DNA of 64,000 nt, taken from NCBI GenBank assembly GCA_015485355.1, contig WFTQ01000070.1, positions 1 through 64,000 of the forward strand, given 5' to 3'. Source of the DNA: a bacterium (GTDB taxonomy: Bacteria > Calditrichota > Calditrichia > RBG-13-44-9 > J042). The position numbers were made by a program, and so were the translations under genes. Below the pieces are notes generated by a model. That model was given only the letters and a program-made list of their open reading frames with translations. It did no database searches and had not been told where the DNA came from. Shown here piece by piece: positions 27,862 to 37,575 of this stretch. Each line of letters begins with the position of its first letter. Positions within the stretch are counted from its first letter, which is position 1.

Positions 27862-28460
27862 TGGGACTCCGGGCAAGATGAATGAGCATCGCCTCCCGTG
27901 CGGTGGAGGAGGCGGGCGAAGGTCCCTTTCCCACCACGAAATCGCTCCGCCGGTGCAGCGCCTTGTCGAAAGGGCGACGGCTCCCGAAGTGCGCTTCATC
28001 TAAGAAAGGCGAATCCGGGCCGGCCCGGCGCTCCCGGAAAAGATGACAATGGCTCCCCTACACCCTTCACGCTTATCGGGCCGCTCATCAATGCCGGTGG
28101 CAAGCGGCCGCTCCCTCCAGCCCTTTCGGCTGGGGACGCAGGAATAGGCCAGCGGGTGGAAAACGGGTTTCCTGATAAAAGGGAGGTTGTGGCCACACAA
28201 CGGCGAGAGGGGCTTGTGTCGCCCATTTGGTATCCTGTTGTGACCTTCAACGCCTGCCTGCTCGTCCCGCTGTCCTCCGGTGGTCTGACCAGATTTTCCT
28301 TCATTTCAGAAAAAATTTTCCGATTTTTAAATGGTGGATTTTCTTCGTAAAATTGATTTTTAAAATTTGATGGATTGCAAAAAATCGATGTTCAGTAAGT
28401 CTTATTTTGGGCTCCCTTTGAAAAAATGAAGCAAAAATTAAACCCAAATGGAATGATTTG
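27862..28460. other. Intergenic region before the giant glutamate-synthase gene (599 bases)
   Basis: No gene is supported. The first 440 bases are GC-rich with short inverted repeats (CGCCTCC/GGAGGCG at 27890-27914). The last 150 bases are clearly AT-rich, as expected for the promoter and leader of the 8.7-kb gene that follows. I could not settle on one -35/-10 pair. Confidence 0.5.
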
Positions 28461-31400
28461 ATGAGCGATTTAACAGATTCCTCGTATTTTGAATGTTTAT
28501 TTCAGCAATCGTCGGACAAGCGCGTCAGGGCGCAGGCCAATGCCGTCGAACTGCTGCTGGAGAAATTTCCCCATTTGAAAAACGGGTCCCGGGAACTCCA
28601 TCGCGATCCCCTGTATCGGGCATTGCGGGAATTACTCAGCGAGGCCACCTCAATTTTTGGCCTTTCCGATGTACAGCAGGCCGTTTACCATAACGATTCT
28701 GGAACCGCCTTCTTACCGGAACTGATCAAAAAGGCGTTGTTAACCATCCGGAGTCGTTTTGTGGTTCGGCCGGGAACCCTGGCCGATTTACAGCAATTTG
28801 TTCGCTATGCCCGGGAGCATCGGGTGCACTACTGTATTCGAGGTGCAGGGACCTGGCCTTTTGGTGGGGCCGTCCCGATGAATCAAGAGGTGATTCTTGA
28901 TTTGTCTTATCTGGATTTTTATCAGCTGAAAGAAGACGAGGCGATACTCACTGTGGGGCCCGGGGTGATCTTTGCCGATATGCGTCAATTCTTGCGCCGG
29001 AAAGGGTTTGCCCTGCGCCAGGATATCACCAATCCCCATTCGGGAACCATTTGTGGCTGGGTGGCTACCGGGGGGATAGGATTGGGGGTTTATAAATATG
29101 GACCGGTGCGCGAAGCGGTGGAAGCCGTTTTGTTGCTTAAACCCGACGGCCGATGGCACATTGTCCACCGGGAAAATGAAGCGTTTGATCGCTTATTTTC
29201 CAGCGAAGGGCAGCTGGGAATCATTGCCGGGGTTGCCCTGCGGGTGCAACCGTTGACCTATGTGTCCAAGCCCTTTGCCTTTTCCCTTCCCGATGCCCGG
29301 GCCGTTCGGCGGTTGGTGGAATTGATTCAAGCCTGGGGGCTGCGACCCACCTCCATCCTGTATTTCGATCGCAATTATCTGGCCACTACCTACGAGATTG
29401 AAAGGGAAAAAGTACAGGCGGAACTAAACCGAGCCCTGGAAAAAGAGGACGAATTGCTGATTCGCCGGGCACGCTCGGAACTGGATGTTGTGGAACAGCT
29501 GCGGGATTTACAACACACCGTGGTGCTGGAGTTCGATACCCGTGAGGATTACCAGGCCGCCTTGAAATATCCCCTGTTTAGTGCCACCCGGGAACGGCGT
29601 CGGTATCAGGGGCTGGTGTATGATCGCTTACCGGCCTCGGTAGCCCATAAATTGTGGGATCACCGTTACCAGCCGGTGCAAATGAAGCAAAAGGGGCCCT
29701 CCATGCTGGTCAGCGAGACCATTGTTCCTCTGAAACGTTTCCCGGAATATATGGCATTCATTCAGTCGGCTATTTCCGACTGGACGCAAAATCCCGTCAA
29801 GACCGAAGGACACGTTGTCAATGGAGAAGAGGTGTTGCTGCAAACCATTTTGCTGGCCAACACCGATACCCTTCGCCATAAGACCTACCTGGGGTTGGTG
29901 CCTTTCATGACCCAGGCGGCGATCCATTTTGGTGGGCGCCCTTATGGGATTGGAATTTGGAATTTGCCTTTCTTGAAAAGTATCGATTGCGGGGGTTCGG
30001 ACCGCCGGGTGCCGGCGTTGTGGGAGCTGAAAAAACAGTGGGACCCCCTGCGGCTGGTCAATCAGGTCAAGTTTGTGAATCCCGTGGGACGACGGTTGAG
30101 CTTGCGGCTGTTTCAGAAAATCACCCCGATCTTTATGAGTTATGGCGTGCGTTTGCTTTGGCGGGGGCGGGAAAACGGACGGGGAATGTCGTTGTACTCG
30201 ATTCCCCGCCTGTTCTGGAAGTTAAATAAATTGATTTTCCCACGGGTGATTCCTCCTCGATTGGAGACACCCCGGGAACCGATTTTGCAGATGGCCGTCC
30301 ATTGTGCCGAGTGCGATAGTTGTGAACGGGTCTGTCCTACCAGCGACGTCTTTGGGCTGCTGGGGGTGGCGACTCCCGTGACGCGGCGTAAAACGGCCGT
30401 CCGGCTGGCCCGTGGAGAAAACATCTCCCAACTGGAAGCGCTGGGATTTCTGGTGTGTACCCGGTGCGATAATTGCACCCGTATCTGTCCCACCGATATT
30501 CCTCTCACCCGGATGTTCGATCTGGTGGAGGCCGACACCCGATTTCAATTGGCCCTGGGGGTTTCTCCGGAAGACAAGGCCGATTTCATTGAGCGTTTCT
30601 GGGATATCATGAAACAAAGCCCCCTGTACCGGAAACATACGCAGGCCCAGCAGAAGGCGGAACGTTCCCATCTGGAGCACGGGCTGAAGATGCTTTATCC
30701 CAAGGGCTTTCCTTATGGAAAGTTGTTTATCGATCCGGAAACCTGCATTCGTTGTGGCATGTGCGCCCACGAGAATGCCTGTACCTATGGGGCTCGTATC
30801 GGCCGGCCCCGGGAAATCCCCCTCTTGCTGGACGAAAATTGTTCCCTGTGCAATGCCTGTATCAATTTCTGTCCCCAGAACAAGGCCATTCAGGCCGAAC
30901 GGGAGTATATGGATGAACTGATCGAACATGCCGTGGATCTGGAGGAAAAGCGGTATTGGGAGAATCGGAAAAAATTTCTGCGGGACACGACCGTGATTCA
31001 GCGGTCGCCGGAGTTGACCGATATGGCCGACATTTACCTTACCGAAGACATTTTAATGGAAATCGACAAGGAGGCTTCCACCGGGCAGATACCGGTTTCG
31101 GGAATGGGCCAGGGCGATCGTCACATGGGCATAGGCTTCGATGCGGAACGCTTCAGCCATTTTCACATTGTGGGCCCGGCGCAGAATCGTCTTCACGAAG
31201 GAGACCCCGACGAGGAACTTTCGGTTACCCTGGGACGCCGTTATCGTTATTGTCGCTTCGACGAGCAGGGCCGTTTGCACAATCCGGAATTCCCCACCCT
31301 GAAGTTGAAGAGTCCCATTCTATACAATGCCGTACCCCTGGAGAGCAATGGCCGGGTGGAATTGGCCTTTATCCGGGTGGCGGAACAACAGGGAACCCTG

Positions 31401-34400
31401 GTGGTCATCAAATTCCATCGATTTCTGGAATATTACGATTTCTGGAAGGAGGAGGGACAATACGAACAATTGCCACCGGTCATCGTCCCCCGATTCGATC
31501 AGGAGCTCATCGATCACCTCCAGGTGCATCCGCATGTGACCCGCGAGGTTCTGACCGATCTATGGGGCATGCCCATGTTTGAGGTGTTGTATCACGATCA
31601 AATGGATCAGACGATCGAATTCATTCGCAATTCGGTGGCGGCGACCAACGGAAGATCGCCCCTGATTTGTGGGTATCTGGAAGTATCGGAATACGACATT
31701 GTCGGTGGCATGGAAATTTTGCCCCACCTGCAGCAGAAGCTGGAGGACTTTTTGCGTTTGGGTGTGGATGTGATTCACATTCACGGGTTGCGCAACAAAG
31801 ATCATTATTTTGTGACTTCCCAGGCCGTGCGGGCCGTTCATCATTACTTGTTGGTCAGTGGTCGGCGGCATCTGGTATCCCTGATCGCCTCGGGGGGAAT
31901 CCGCTTGGCCTCGGACAGTCAAAAAACGATCCAGCGGGGGGCCGCCGCCACCCTGATTGATTTTGCCGCCCTGCTGGCATTGGACCCTTACGCTTATCGG
32001 GCCATTCTGGAGCGCAAAACCACCACGGAAAAATTGATGAACCTGGATATTGATTGGGCGGTGCAGCGGCTGAACAATCAGATGGAATCGCGAAAAGTCC
32101 AGATACTGGAAGTGCTGGGTGCGGCCGGGTTTAAAGATTTGAAAAAAACCGTGGGCGAAGAGGGCCGACTGATTGATTTCTATGAACTGGAAGAACGCAT
32201 CCAGAAGCAGATTTTCGAGGACGAGAATCGATTGGCGCTTTATGAAAAACTGAATCGGCAGCTCATGGCATCGGAACCGTTGCCGGAGGAGGCCTCGCCA
32301 CGGTTTTCGGAGCTGAAGCGCCGGGTGGTGCCCTTGCGTCCCCCGCACGACTTTTATCACCTGGAGGAGGTGAACCAGTCGGTGTATCGCCGGGATCATG
32401 TCTGGCCGGGCGAGGTGATCGAAACCCTGGGACGCATGGCCGCCGGAGACCCGCAAATGATGTATTTGCGCCGGGTGAAAGGCACCGGCCTTTTGGGGGA
32501 CGGTTTCGACGTGATGAAAATCCTTTACCAGAGAGATCCCGATCATATCCCCGAGGAAGAACTCGATCACATCCGCACCGCCGTGTTGCTGGACAAAGAT
32601 TTAATTTTGCGGGCCCCCTGGATGTTTGGCGGGAAATCCGTGGGATCCATCGGACTGGATAGCTGGCGCGCTCACGTGGTGGCCGCCCGGGAGCTGGGCA
32701 TCCAATACGATACCGGCGAAGGAGGATATCCCACCTGCTTCTTTTTGAACCGAAAAGGGGAACCCATCTTCTTTACCGAACCGGATATTCAGGCCATGAA
32801 GCCGCATTTCCAGCACGATCGTCAATACACTGTTCGGGAGATCATAGAAATTTTACAGCAACAGGGTATCACCCCCGAAAGTCATCCAAGGATATACCAG
32901 ACCCTGCGCCGATATCCAGAGCTTCAGCCCTTTTTGTTTTATGTGGTGGTCGATCAGGCGGACGAACCTTTTGTTTCCACGGAGTTGAAAACCGGTTTGT
33001 TTGGGGTCACCAAAGAGACGATCAAGAAGGCCCGCCGGGTGGTCATTGCTTACAGCCAGGGGGCTAAAATGGGCATTGGAGGCCATATTTTGGCCCAGAA
33101 GGTGAACCGACTGGTGGCCTATTTGCGTGGGGTGGAAGGGCTGGAATATCTGGACACGGAAAAAATCCAACAATTGATCCAGAAACTGGAAAAGATTGAA
33201 CAAGAAGCCCATCATCCCCTGAAGGCAGTATCCCGGCAGGCTTTTCCCTATTTGCAGCGCACCTTTGACGAAAACGAAATTTTCCCGGAGTTAAAACAGT
33301 GGCTCTGGCGAATCCAACAGCGGGCCTATGAGTTGCATTCCCGGAGTCAATTGGACCCCATCGAATTTGAACACATTTTGCGTTTGACCGAGGAAGTGAT
33401 TGGGCTTTCTTATACCAGTATTATTTCACCCTTCCCGTTTCACAATTGCTATTCCATCGAAGACGTCAAGGCGTTTATCGATGTGGTTCGCATGATCAAT
33501 CCCCGGGCGGTTGTGAGTGTAAAGGTTTCTCCCTCGGTGGATATTGAGTTTATCGCCGCCGGACTGGGACGCATCGCCAAAGATAATACCGAAGAGATAT
33601 TGAACCAAAAGGCTCGGGAGGTGCAGGCGAATACGCTGGAACTTTCCCGAATGCTTTCCGACTATGCCCGCACCTACGGAATGAGGATTGAATTGTGGCT
33701 GGATGGTCCCCGGGGGGGAACCGGTGCCTCTCCCAACATTATCAAAGGGCAAATGGGGATGCACATCGAGTATGCCATACCGTTGATCCATGATCGTCTG
33801 GTTCAGGATGGATTGCGAAATTATGTGAAGTTTTTTGTCAGCGGCGGGATTCGGACCTATGAAGATGTTATCAAGGCGATTGCCCTGGGGGCGGATGGGG
33901 TGATCTGGGGGACGGCGCCCATGGTGGCTATCGGATGTGACCGAAACCGGAATTGCCACGATGGGTGTTCCCGGGGGATTGCCACCAGCAATTTGGTTAT
34001 GCAGAATTTGCGGGATGTGGAGATCAACTCCCGCCAGATCATCAATGCCTTTCTCATCATGCAGATGCAGGTCATCCGGGCGCTGGCGGGGTTAGGATTG
34101 AAAGACATTCGGGAATTGCGCGGTCGCTTCGATAAAATTCAATGGCTGGGGTTGAAAGAGCGGGTCGATTTTCGCATCCGGCAGTATCGCGATTATCTGA
34201 AACAGCGTTCCCTGCAGAAAGCGCCTATCCATCCCACCGGACAGTCCAACTGCGGAGTGGCGGCGGTAATCGGTACCCACAATGTCCCCAGCGATGTGCT
34301 GGATCACACCCTGGCCGCCATGAAGAATCGGGGCATGGATGGCGTGGGGGTGGGAAAGACCCTGTGCTTTCCCGAATTTCCGGATCATTATGCCTATCGC

Positions 34401-37130
34401 ATCATGGTAAAAGGCAAGTTGCAACTGGAGGTGGAAGAAAACCTCCGGCAACAATCGGGCCCCATGGAGGAACGGGAATTCCGATATCGAGCCCGGCAGG
34501 AGTTGCTGAAGTATCGCTTCAAATTGGCGGAAAGCATCAAGAAGGTGTTTCTGGAACCGTATTTTGATTTCGCCGGAGACACACGCATCGACAAGGTGCG
34601 GGAGCGGTATAAATGCGATGAGCAGGGCCGGGAACGCGATTATCGGGAGTTCGGCAACGAGAACACCGATCCCGGGGATGTCTTTCGGTTTTTTGTACGG
34701 GTAAAGCCCCGGGTCTTGCAGGAGTTTATCGAGCAGGACATTCTGTTATCCCCGCGATTTGCTTACATCCGGGAATATTTCCCCGAGGTGAAGGCCCACA
34801 ATTACCGCCATCAGGAAAAGTTTCTGCGTAAGGCGGAAGATCTGTTTGTCTTTAACCATTCGGTTATGCTGACGCAAATTTTGTACGTCTGGGATGTGGC
34901 CCCCGACAGCTGGAATCAGTTTATTAAAAACCACAAGGCATTCAAAGAATATCTGCCGGTGCTGACTCAGGCCGACCCTTTATCCGATGGGTTTATTGAA
35001 ATTTACGGGGAAACCTTTTTGTATTTGTTGCGCGATTTTATCCGCACCTATCCCTGGCACTGGCATAAGGAGCAATACATTCCCCGAATCCGGCGCATAG
35101 CCGCGGTCATGTCCTGTGGAAAGAATTTTGCCGTGTGGAAGACGGCGGGCCGACAAATTCCCTGGGAGACCCCGCCTTCCCCTAACAATATTATCCATGT
35201 GCGGTTGGCCACGGGATCCATCGTGGAACAGATGAACGCCCATCCGTTTGCCAAATTGCACACCGCCTTGACGCACAATGGAGAAACGACCAATTACGAA
35301 ACCCTCAAACAACGTGTGGAGCAGTTTGGTCTTCCCCCCCTGGCGACCACCGATACCGAAGTGGCCTCTTTAAAATTTCATTTGTTGGCCGAAGAGCTGG
35401 AGTACCCCGATTGGGCTTTGTTCGAGAGTTTTTCCCCGACCACGGGGGATGATCTGGCGCTGATGCCCCCGGAAATTCGGCGCCAACTGGAAGAGGTTCA
35501 ACGGGTGGAATTTACCAGTTCGCCGGACGGTCCCTACCAATATCTTTGTCTGCGGCATCTACCGCACCGGCGGGTGACCGAACGAGTGGATTTGAAAGAC
35601 CCGGCCGATTTACGACCCAGCACCACGGCCCTCTGGGTGGACAAAACCCGCGGCAAAAAACGCGCCTTTAGCATCATCGCCTCCGAAGAACAAGCCATCC
35701 AACAAATGTTGGAACTGCTGGATCAGGAAGGGTTGATCGATGGCGCTGCTCCCGATCGGGTGATGGTCAGCCAGGGAATGATCAGCCGCTACCATTTCGA
35801 TGAAAGCGGCCGGATCACCAGCGTGGAGTGGATCGATCGTTACGGCCGGCCGATGCCTTTCGAAGAATTCGGCCGACATTATAGCTTTCGCAGAAATGCC
35901 CTTCGAACTCCGCGCAATGCCCCTTCGTTACAGCCGGCGGTAGACGACTTCCTGGTCCAGGCCGCACAAGGGGAGTGGCGTTCCTTTGCTGCGTGGATGG
36001 AAGAGCAGTTGCGGGAATGGGATTTTAATACCTATCGCTGGATATTCACCCAAATAGTTGGGAGAGCCGCCGTGAAACACGCCCCGGCCGTTAACCGGTT
36101 GTTTACCTTCTTTATCGATTACTTGCGCCGAATGGACACCGGCGACAAGGCGAAGAGTTCCTTGCTGGATATTACCCGCAAAATGTTCTACGAATGGCTG
36201 GATAACCTGGGGCAGAAAAAAGACCCGCAATGGGTGTGGGTGGGTCATAAAAGCGGAGCGATCCCTTCGGTACGGGAACCGGAACACCGTATCCTGTTAG
36301 TGGATGCCCGGGGATTCTTACCGGAAGGCACCGATCCCGATCACTGTTTGGCGGCGTTTTTAAGCCGGGCTTATGACCGGGGATGGCGGCGGTTTATCCT
36401 CTACCGGGTGAACGGGCAGCGTCTGATTTCCACCGCAGTGATGGGCCGTACCGATACGGATGACGTGGTGATGGATGTGTATGGAGTGCCCGGGGAATAT
36501 TTTGGCGCGTTCATGCAGGGGGGAACCATTCGGCTGCACGGCAATGCCCAGAATTTTTGTGCCATGACCATGCACCACGGAAACCTGTACGTGTTTGGAA
36601 ACGCCGGAAAGGTTTGCGGATACGCCTCCAAAGGCGGCAGGGTGTTCATCCTGGGGGACATTGTGGATCGGGCCTGGACGAATTCGGTCAACGATCCCCG
36701 GTGTCAGGAATTGCAGGTGCACGTTCTGGGGAGCGCCAGTAAATACTGTGGCGAATCTCTGATGGGGGGGCGGTTTTTCTTTGGTGGAATGTACTTCGAT
36801 AGTCGGGGACGGTTGCGGATTCAAGAGCGACCTTACCGGGGTACCAAATTGCTGGGCGGGGCCTCCCGGGGGAAAATGCTCTTTTTCGACCCTTACGACC
36901 GGTTGCATCCCCGCCAGTATACCCATGGGAAACTCGAAGCGATCGATCGCCGGGAATGGCCCCGGTGGCAACAAATGGTGCTGGATACTTTGCGGCTGGC
37001 CGGGGTGGCAGTAGAAGAGCACCAGGGAGTTTATCGTTTCGTTGCCGATGATCGGGTATTCGAAATTACGCCGATGCAGTTCAAATTGATCGTTCCCCAG
37101 GGTGGGCTCAAAGGGTATGAATCCCATTGA
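28461..37130 (+). CDS. Glutamate-synthase megaenzyme: FAD oxidase, Fe-S modules, two FMN regions, glutaminase and GXGXG domain in one chain
   Basis: 2,889 residues, uninterrupted. About 90-540 is a GlcD/YdiJ-type FAD-binding oxidase (FVVRPGTLADLQQFV, ILTVGPGV, ATGGIGLGVYKYG). Four Fe-S cysteine clusters follow, near 614 (CAECDSCERVCP), 664 (CTRCDNCTRICP), 761 (CIRCGMC) and 793 (CSLCNACINFCP). About 950-1240 is a degenerate glutamate-synthase-like FMN barrel (SLIASGGIRLASD). About 1380-1850 is a fuller FMN domain with FVSGGIRTYEDV, GGTGASP and the 3Fe-4S set at C1826, C1832 and C1836. From C1931 (NCGVAAVIG) a class II glutaminase runs to about 2330, with HVRLATG, THNGE and TTDTE. GXGXG repeats occupy about 2670-2800. 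Ordinary GltB has the glutaminase first. I infer glutamate synthesis fed by an FAD-linked substrate oxidation. The ATG at 28461 has only a weak ribosome site; TTG 28458 is adjacent. Confidence 0.9.
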   Translation: MSDLTDSSYFECLFQQSSDKRVRAQANAVELLLEKFPHLKNGSRELHRDPLYRALRELLSEATSIFGLSDVQQAVYHNDSGTAFLPELIKKALLTIRSRFVVRPGTLADLQQFVRYAREHRVHYCIRGAGTWPFGGAVPMNQEVILDLSYLDFYQLKEDEAILTVGPGVIFADMRQFLRRKGFALRQDITNPHSGTICGWVATGGIGLGVYKYGPVREAVEAVLLLKPDGRWHIVHRENEAFDRLFSSEGQLGIIAGVALRVQPLTYVSKPFAFSLPDARAVRRLVELIQAWGLRPTSILYFDRNYLATTYEIEREKVQAELNRALEKEDELLIRRARSELDVVEQLRDLQHTVVLEFDTREDYQAALKYPLFSATRERRRYQGLVYDRLPASVAHKLWDHRYQPVQMKQKGPSMLVSETIVPLKRFPEYMAFIQSAISDWTQNPVKTEGHVVNGEEVLLQTILLANTDTLRHKTYLGLVPFMTQAAIHFGGRPYGIGIWNLPFLKSIDCGGSDRRVPALWELKKQWDPLRLVNQVKFVNPVGRRLSLRLFQKITPIFMSYGVRLLWRGRENGRGMSLYSIPRLFWKLNKLIFPRVIPPRLETPREPILQMAVHCAECDSCERVCPTSDVFGLLGVATPVTRRKTAVRLARGENISQLEALGFLVCTRCDNCTRICPTDIPLTRMFDLVEADTRFQLALGVSPEDKADFIERFWDIMKQSPLYRKHTQAQQKAERSHLEHGLKMLYPKGFPYGKLFIDPETCIRCGMCAHENACTYGARIGRPREIPLLLDENCSLCNACINFCPQNKAIQAEREYMDELIEHAVDLEEKRYWENRKKFLRDTTVIQRSPELTDMADIYLTEDILMEIDKEASTGQIPVSGMGQGDRHMGIGFDAERFSHFHIVGPAQNRLHEGDPDEELSVTLGRRYRYCRFDEQGRLHNPEFPTLKLKSPILYNAVPLESNGRVELAFIRVAEQQGTLVVIKFHRFLEYYDFWKEEGQYEQLPPVIVPRFDQELIDHLQVHPHVTREVLTDLWGMPMFEVLYHDQMDQTIEFIRNSVAATNGRSPLICGYLEVSEYDIVGGMEILPHLQQKLEDFLRLGVDVIHIHGLRNKDHYFVTSQAVRAVHHYLLVSGRRHLVSLIASGGIRLASDSQKTIQRGAAATLIDFAALLALDPYAYRAILERKTTTEKLMNLDIDWAVQRLNNQMESRKVQILEVLGAAGFKDLKKTVGEEGRLIDFYELEERIQKQIFEDENRLALYEKLNRQLMASEPLPEEASPRFSELKRRVVPLRPPHDFYHLEEVNQSVYRRDHVWPGEVIETLGRMAAGDPQMMYLRRVKGTGLLGDGFDVMKILYQRDPDHIPEEELDHIRTAVLLDKDLILRAPWMFGGKSVGSIGLDSWRAHVVAARELGIQYDTGEGGYPTCFFLNRKGEPIFFTEPDIQAMKPHFQHDRQYTVREIIEILQQQGITPESHPRIYQTLRRYPELQPFLFYVVVDQADEPFVSTELKTGLFGVTKETIKKARRVVIAYSQGAKMGIGGHILAQKVNRLVAYLRGVEGLEYLDTEKIQQLIQKLEKIEQEAHHPLKAVSRQAFPYLQRTFDENEIFPELKQWLWRIQQRAYELHSRSQLDPIEFEHILRLTEEVIGLSYTSIISPFPFHNCYSIEDVKAFIDVVRMINPRAVVSVKVSPSVDIEFIAAGLGRIAKDNTEEILNQKAREVQANTLELSRMLSDYARTYGMRIELWLDGPRGGTGASPNIIKGQMGMHIEYAIPLIHDRLVQDGLRNYVKFFVSGGIRTYEDVIKAIALGADGVIWGTAPMVAIGCDRNRNCHDGCSRGIATSNLVMQNLRDVEINSRQIINAFLIMQMQVIRALAGLGLKDIRELRGRFDKIQWLGLKERVDFRIRQYRDYLKQRSLQKAPIHPTGQSNCGVAAVIGTHNVPSDVLDHTLAAMKNRGMDGVGVGKTLCFPEFPDHYAYRIMVKGKLQLEVEENLRQQSGPMEEREFRYRARQELLKYRFKLAESIKKVFLEPYFDFAGDTRIDKVRERYKCDEQGRERDYREFGNENTDPGDVFRFFVRVKPRVLQEFIEQDILLSPRFAYIREYFPEVKAHNYRHQEKFLRKAEDLFVFNHSVMLTQILYVWDVAPDSWNQFIKNHKAFKEYLPVLTQADPLSDGFIEIYGETFLYLLRDFIRTYPWHWHKEQYIPRIRRIAAVMSCGKNFAVWKTAGRQIPWETPPSPNNIIHVRLATGSIVEQMNAHPFAKLHTALTHNGETTNYETLKQRVEQFGLPPLATTDTEVASLKFHLLAEELEYPDWALFESFSPTTGDDLALMPPEIRRQLEEVQRVEFTSSPDGPYQYLCLRHLPHRRVTERVDLKDPADLRPSTTALWVDKTRGKKRAFSIIASEEQAIQQMLELLDQEGLIDGAAPDRVMVSQGMISRYHFDESGRITSVEWIDRYGRPMPFEEFGRHYSFRRNALRTPRNAPSLQPAVDDFLVQAAQGEWRSFAAWMEEQLREWDFNTYRWIFTQIVGRAAVKHAPAVNRLFTFFIDYLRRMDTGDKAKSSLLDITRKMFYEWLDNLGQKKDPQWVWVGHKSGAIPSVREPEHRILLVDARGFLPEGTDPDHCLAAFLSRAYDRGWRRFILYRVNGQRLISTAVMGRTDTDDVVMDVYGVPGEYFGAFMQGGTIRLHGNAQNFCAMTMHHGNLYVFGNAGKVCGYASKGGRVFILGDIVDRAWTNSVNDPRCQELQVHVLGSASKYCGESLMGGRFFFGGMYFDSRGRLRIQERPYRGTKLLGGASRGKMLFFDPYDRLHPRQYTHGKLEAIDRREWPRWQQMVLDTLRLAGVAVEEHQGVYRFVADDRVFEITPMQFKLIVPQGGLKGYESH

Positions 37131-37460
37131 TCCGGACCCAAGCAATTCAGCGGTTTCCGAACCGACGGACGGTCGGGAATCCGTGGAAAAAGGTGTTGGG
37201 AGAACACAGTCGCCGACCCTCCGATGATCGCTGCCGGCCCCGGGACTGTCCTCCGGAACGTCTCGGAGAACCCCTGCTCCGATGGATGACGCCGATGCAG
37301 GATTAAAAATCCCGGTGTGGTTGTTCTTGCAACATGCAGGGGGTGTCAATCCGGCAAATTTTGCCCCCAAGGAGGGGTGCATTGCAGATTTTTACGTTGT
37401 TTTTTAATGGCATAGAATTTGTAGTGTTGCTTGGTCCCACAGCCCTAATGTCTCCTCAAA
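37131..37460. other. Intergenic stretch after the megaenzyme gene
   Basis: No gene or RNA is recognised in these 330 bases. The later part (about 37390-37440) is T-rich and leads into the stem-loop at 37461, the only structured element seen in the gap to the convergent Rossmann gene. Confidence 0.5.
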
Positions 37461-37496
37461 ACCGCCTCTGGATGCGATGTCCGGAGGCGGTCCTTT
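37461..37496. terminator. Bidirectional terminator between convergent genes
   Basis: ACCGCCTC at 37461-37468 pairs with GAGGCGGT at 37484-37491, extended by GGA/TCC. TTTT follows on the plus strand, and TTTTGAGG follows on the minus strand. It lies between the megaenzyme and the convergent Rossmann gene. Confidence 0.7.
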
Positions 37497-37575
37497 TATG
37501 TTTGCATCGAATTGTCGGGAAATGGGGGCGGCTGTGATGACACCGGCTTTACCCGGAGAATCCCCCCGGTCATCC

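Noticed and set aside
27898-28350. 150-codon plus-strand frame before the megaenzyme gene.
   Set aside because: Proline/arginine-rich, no signal or ribosome site, and it crosses a sharp change in base composition.
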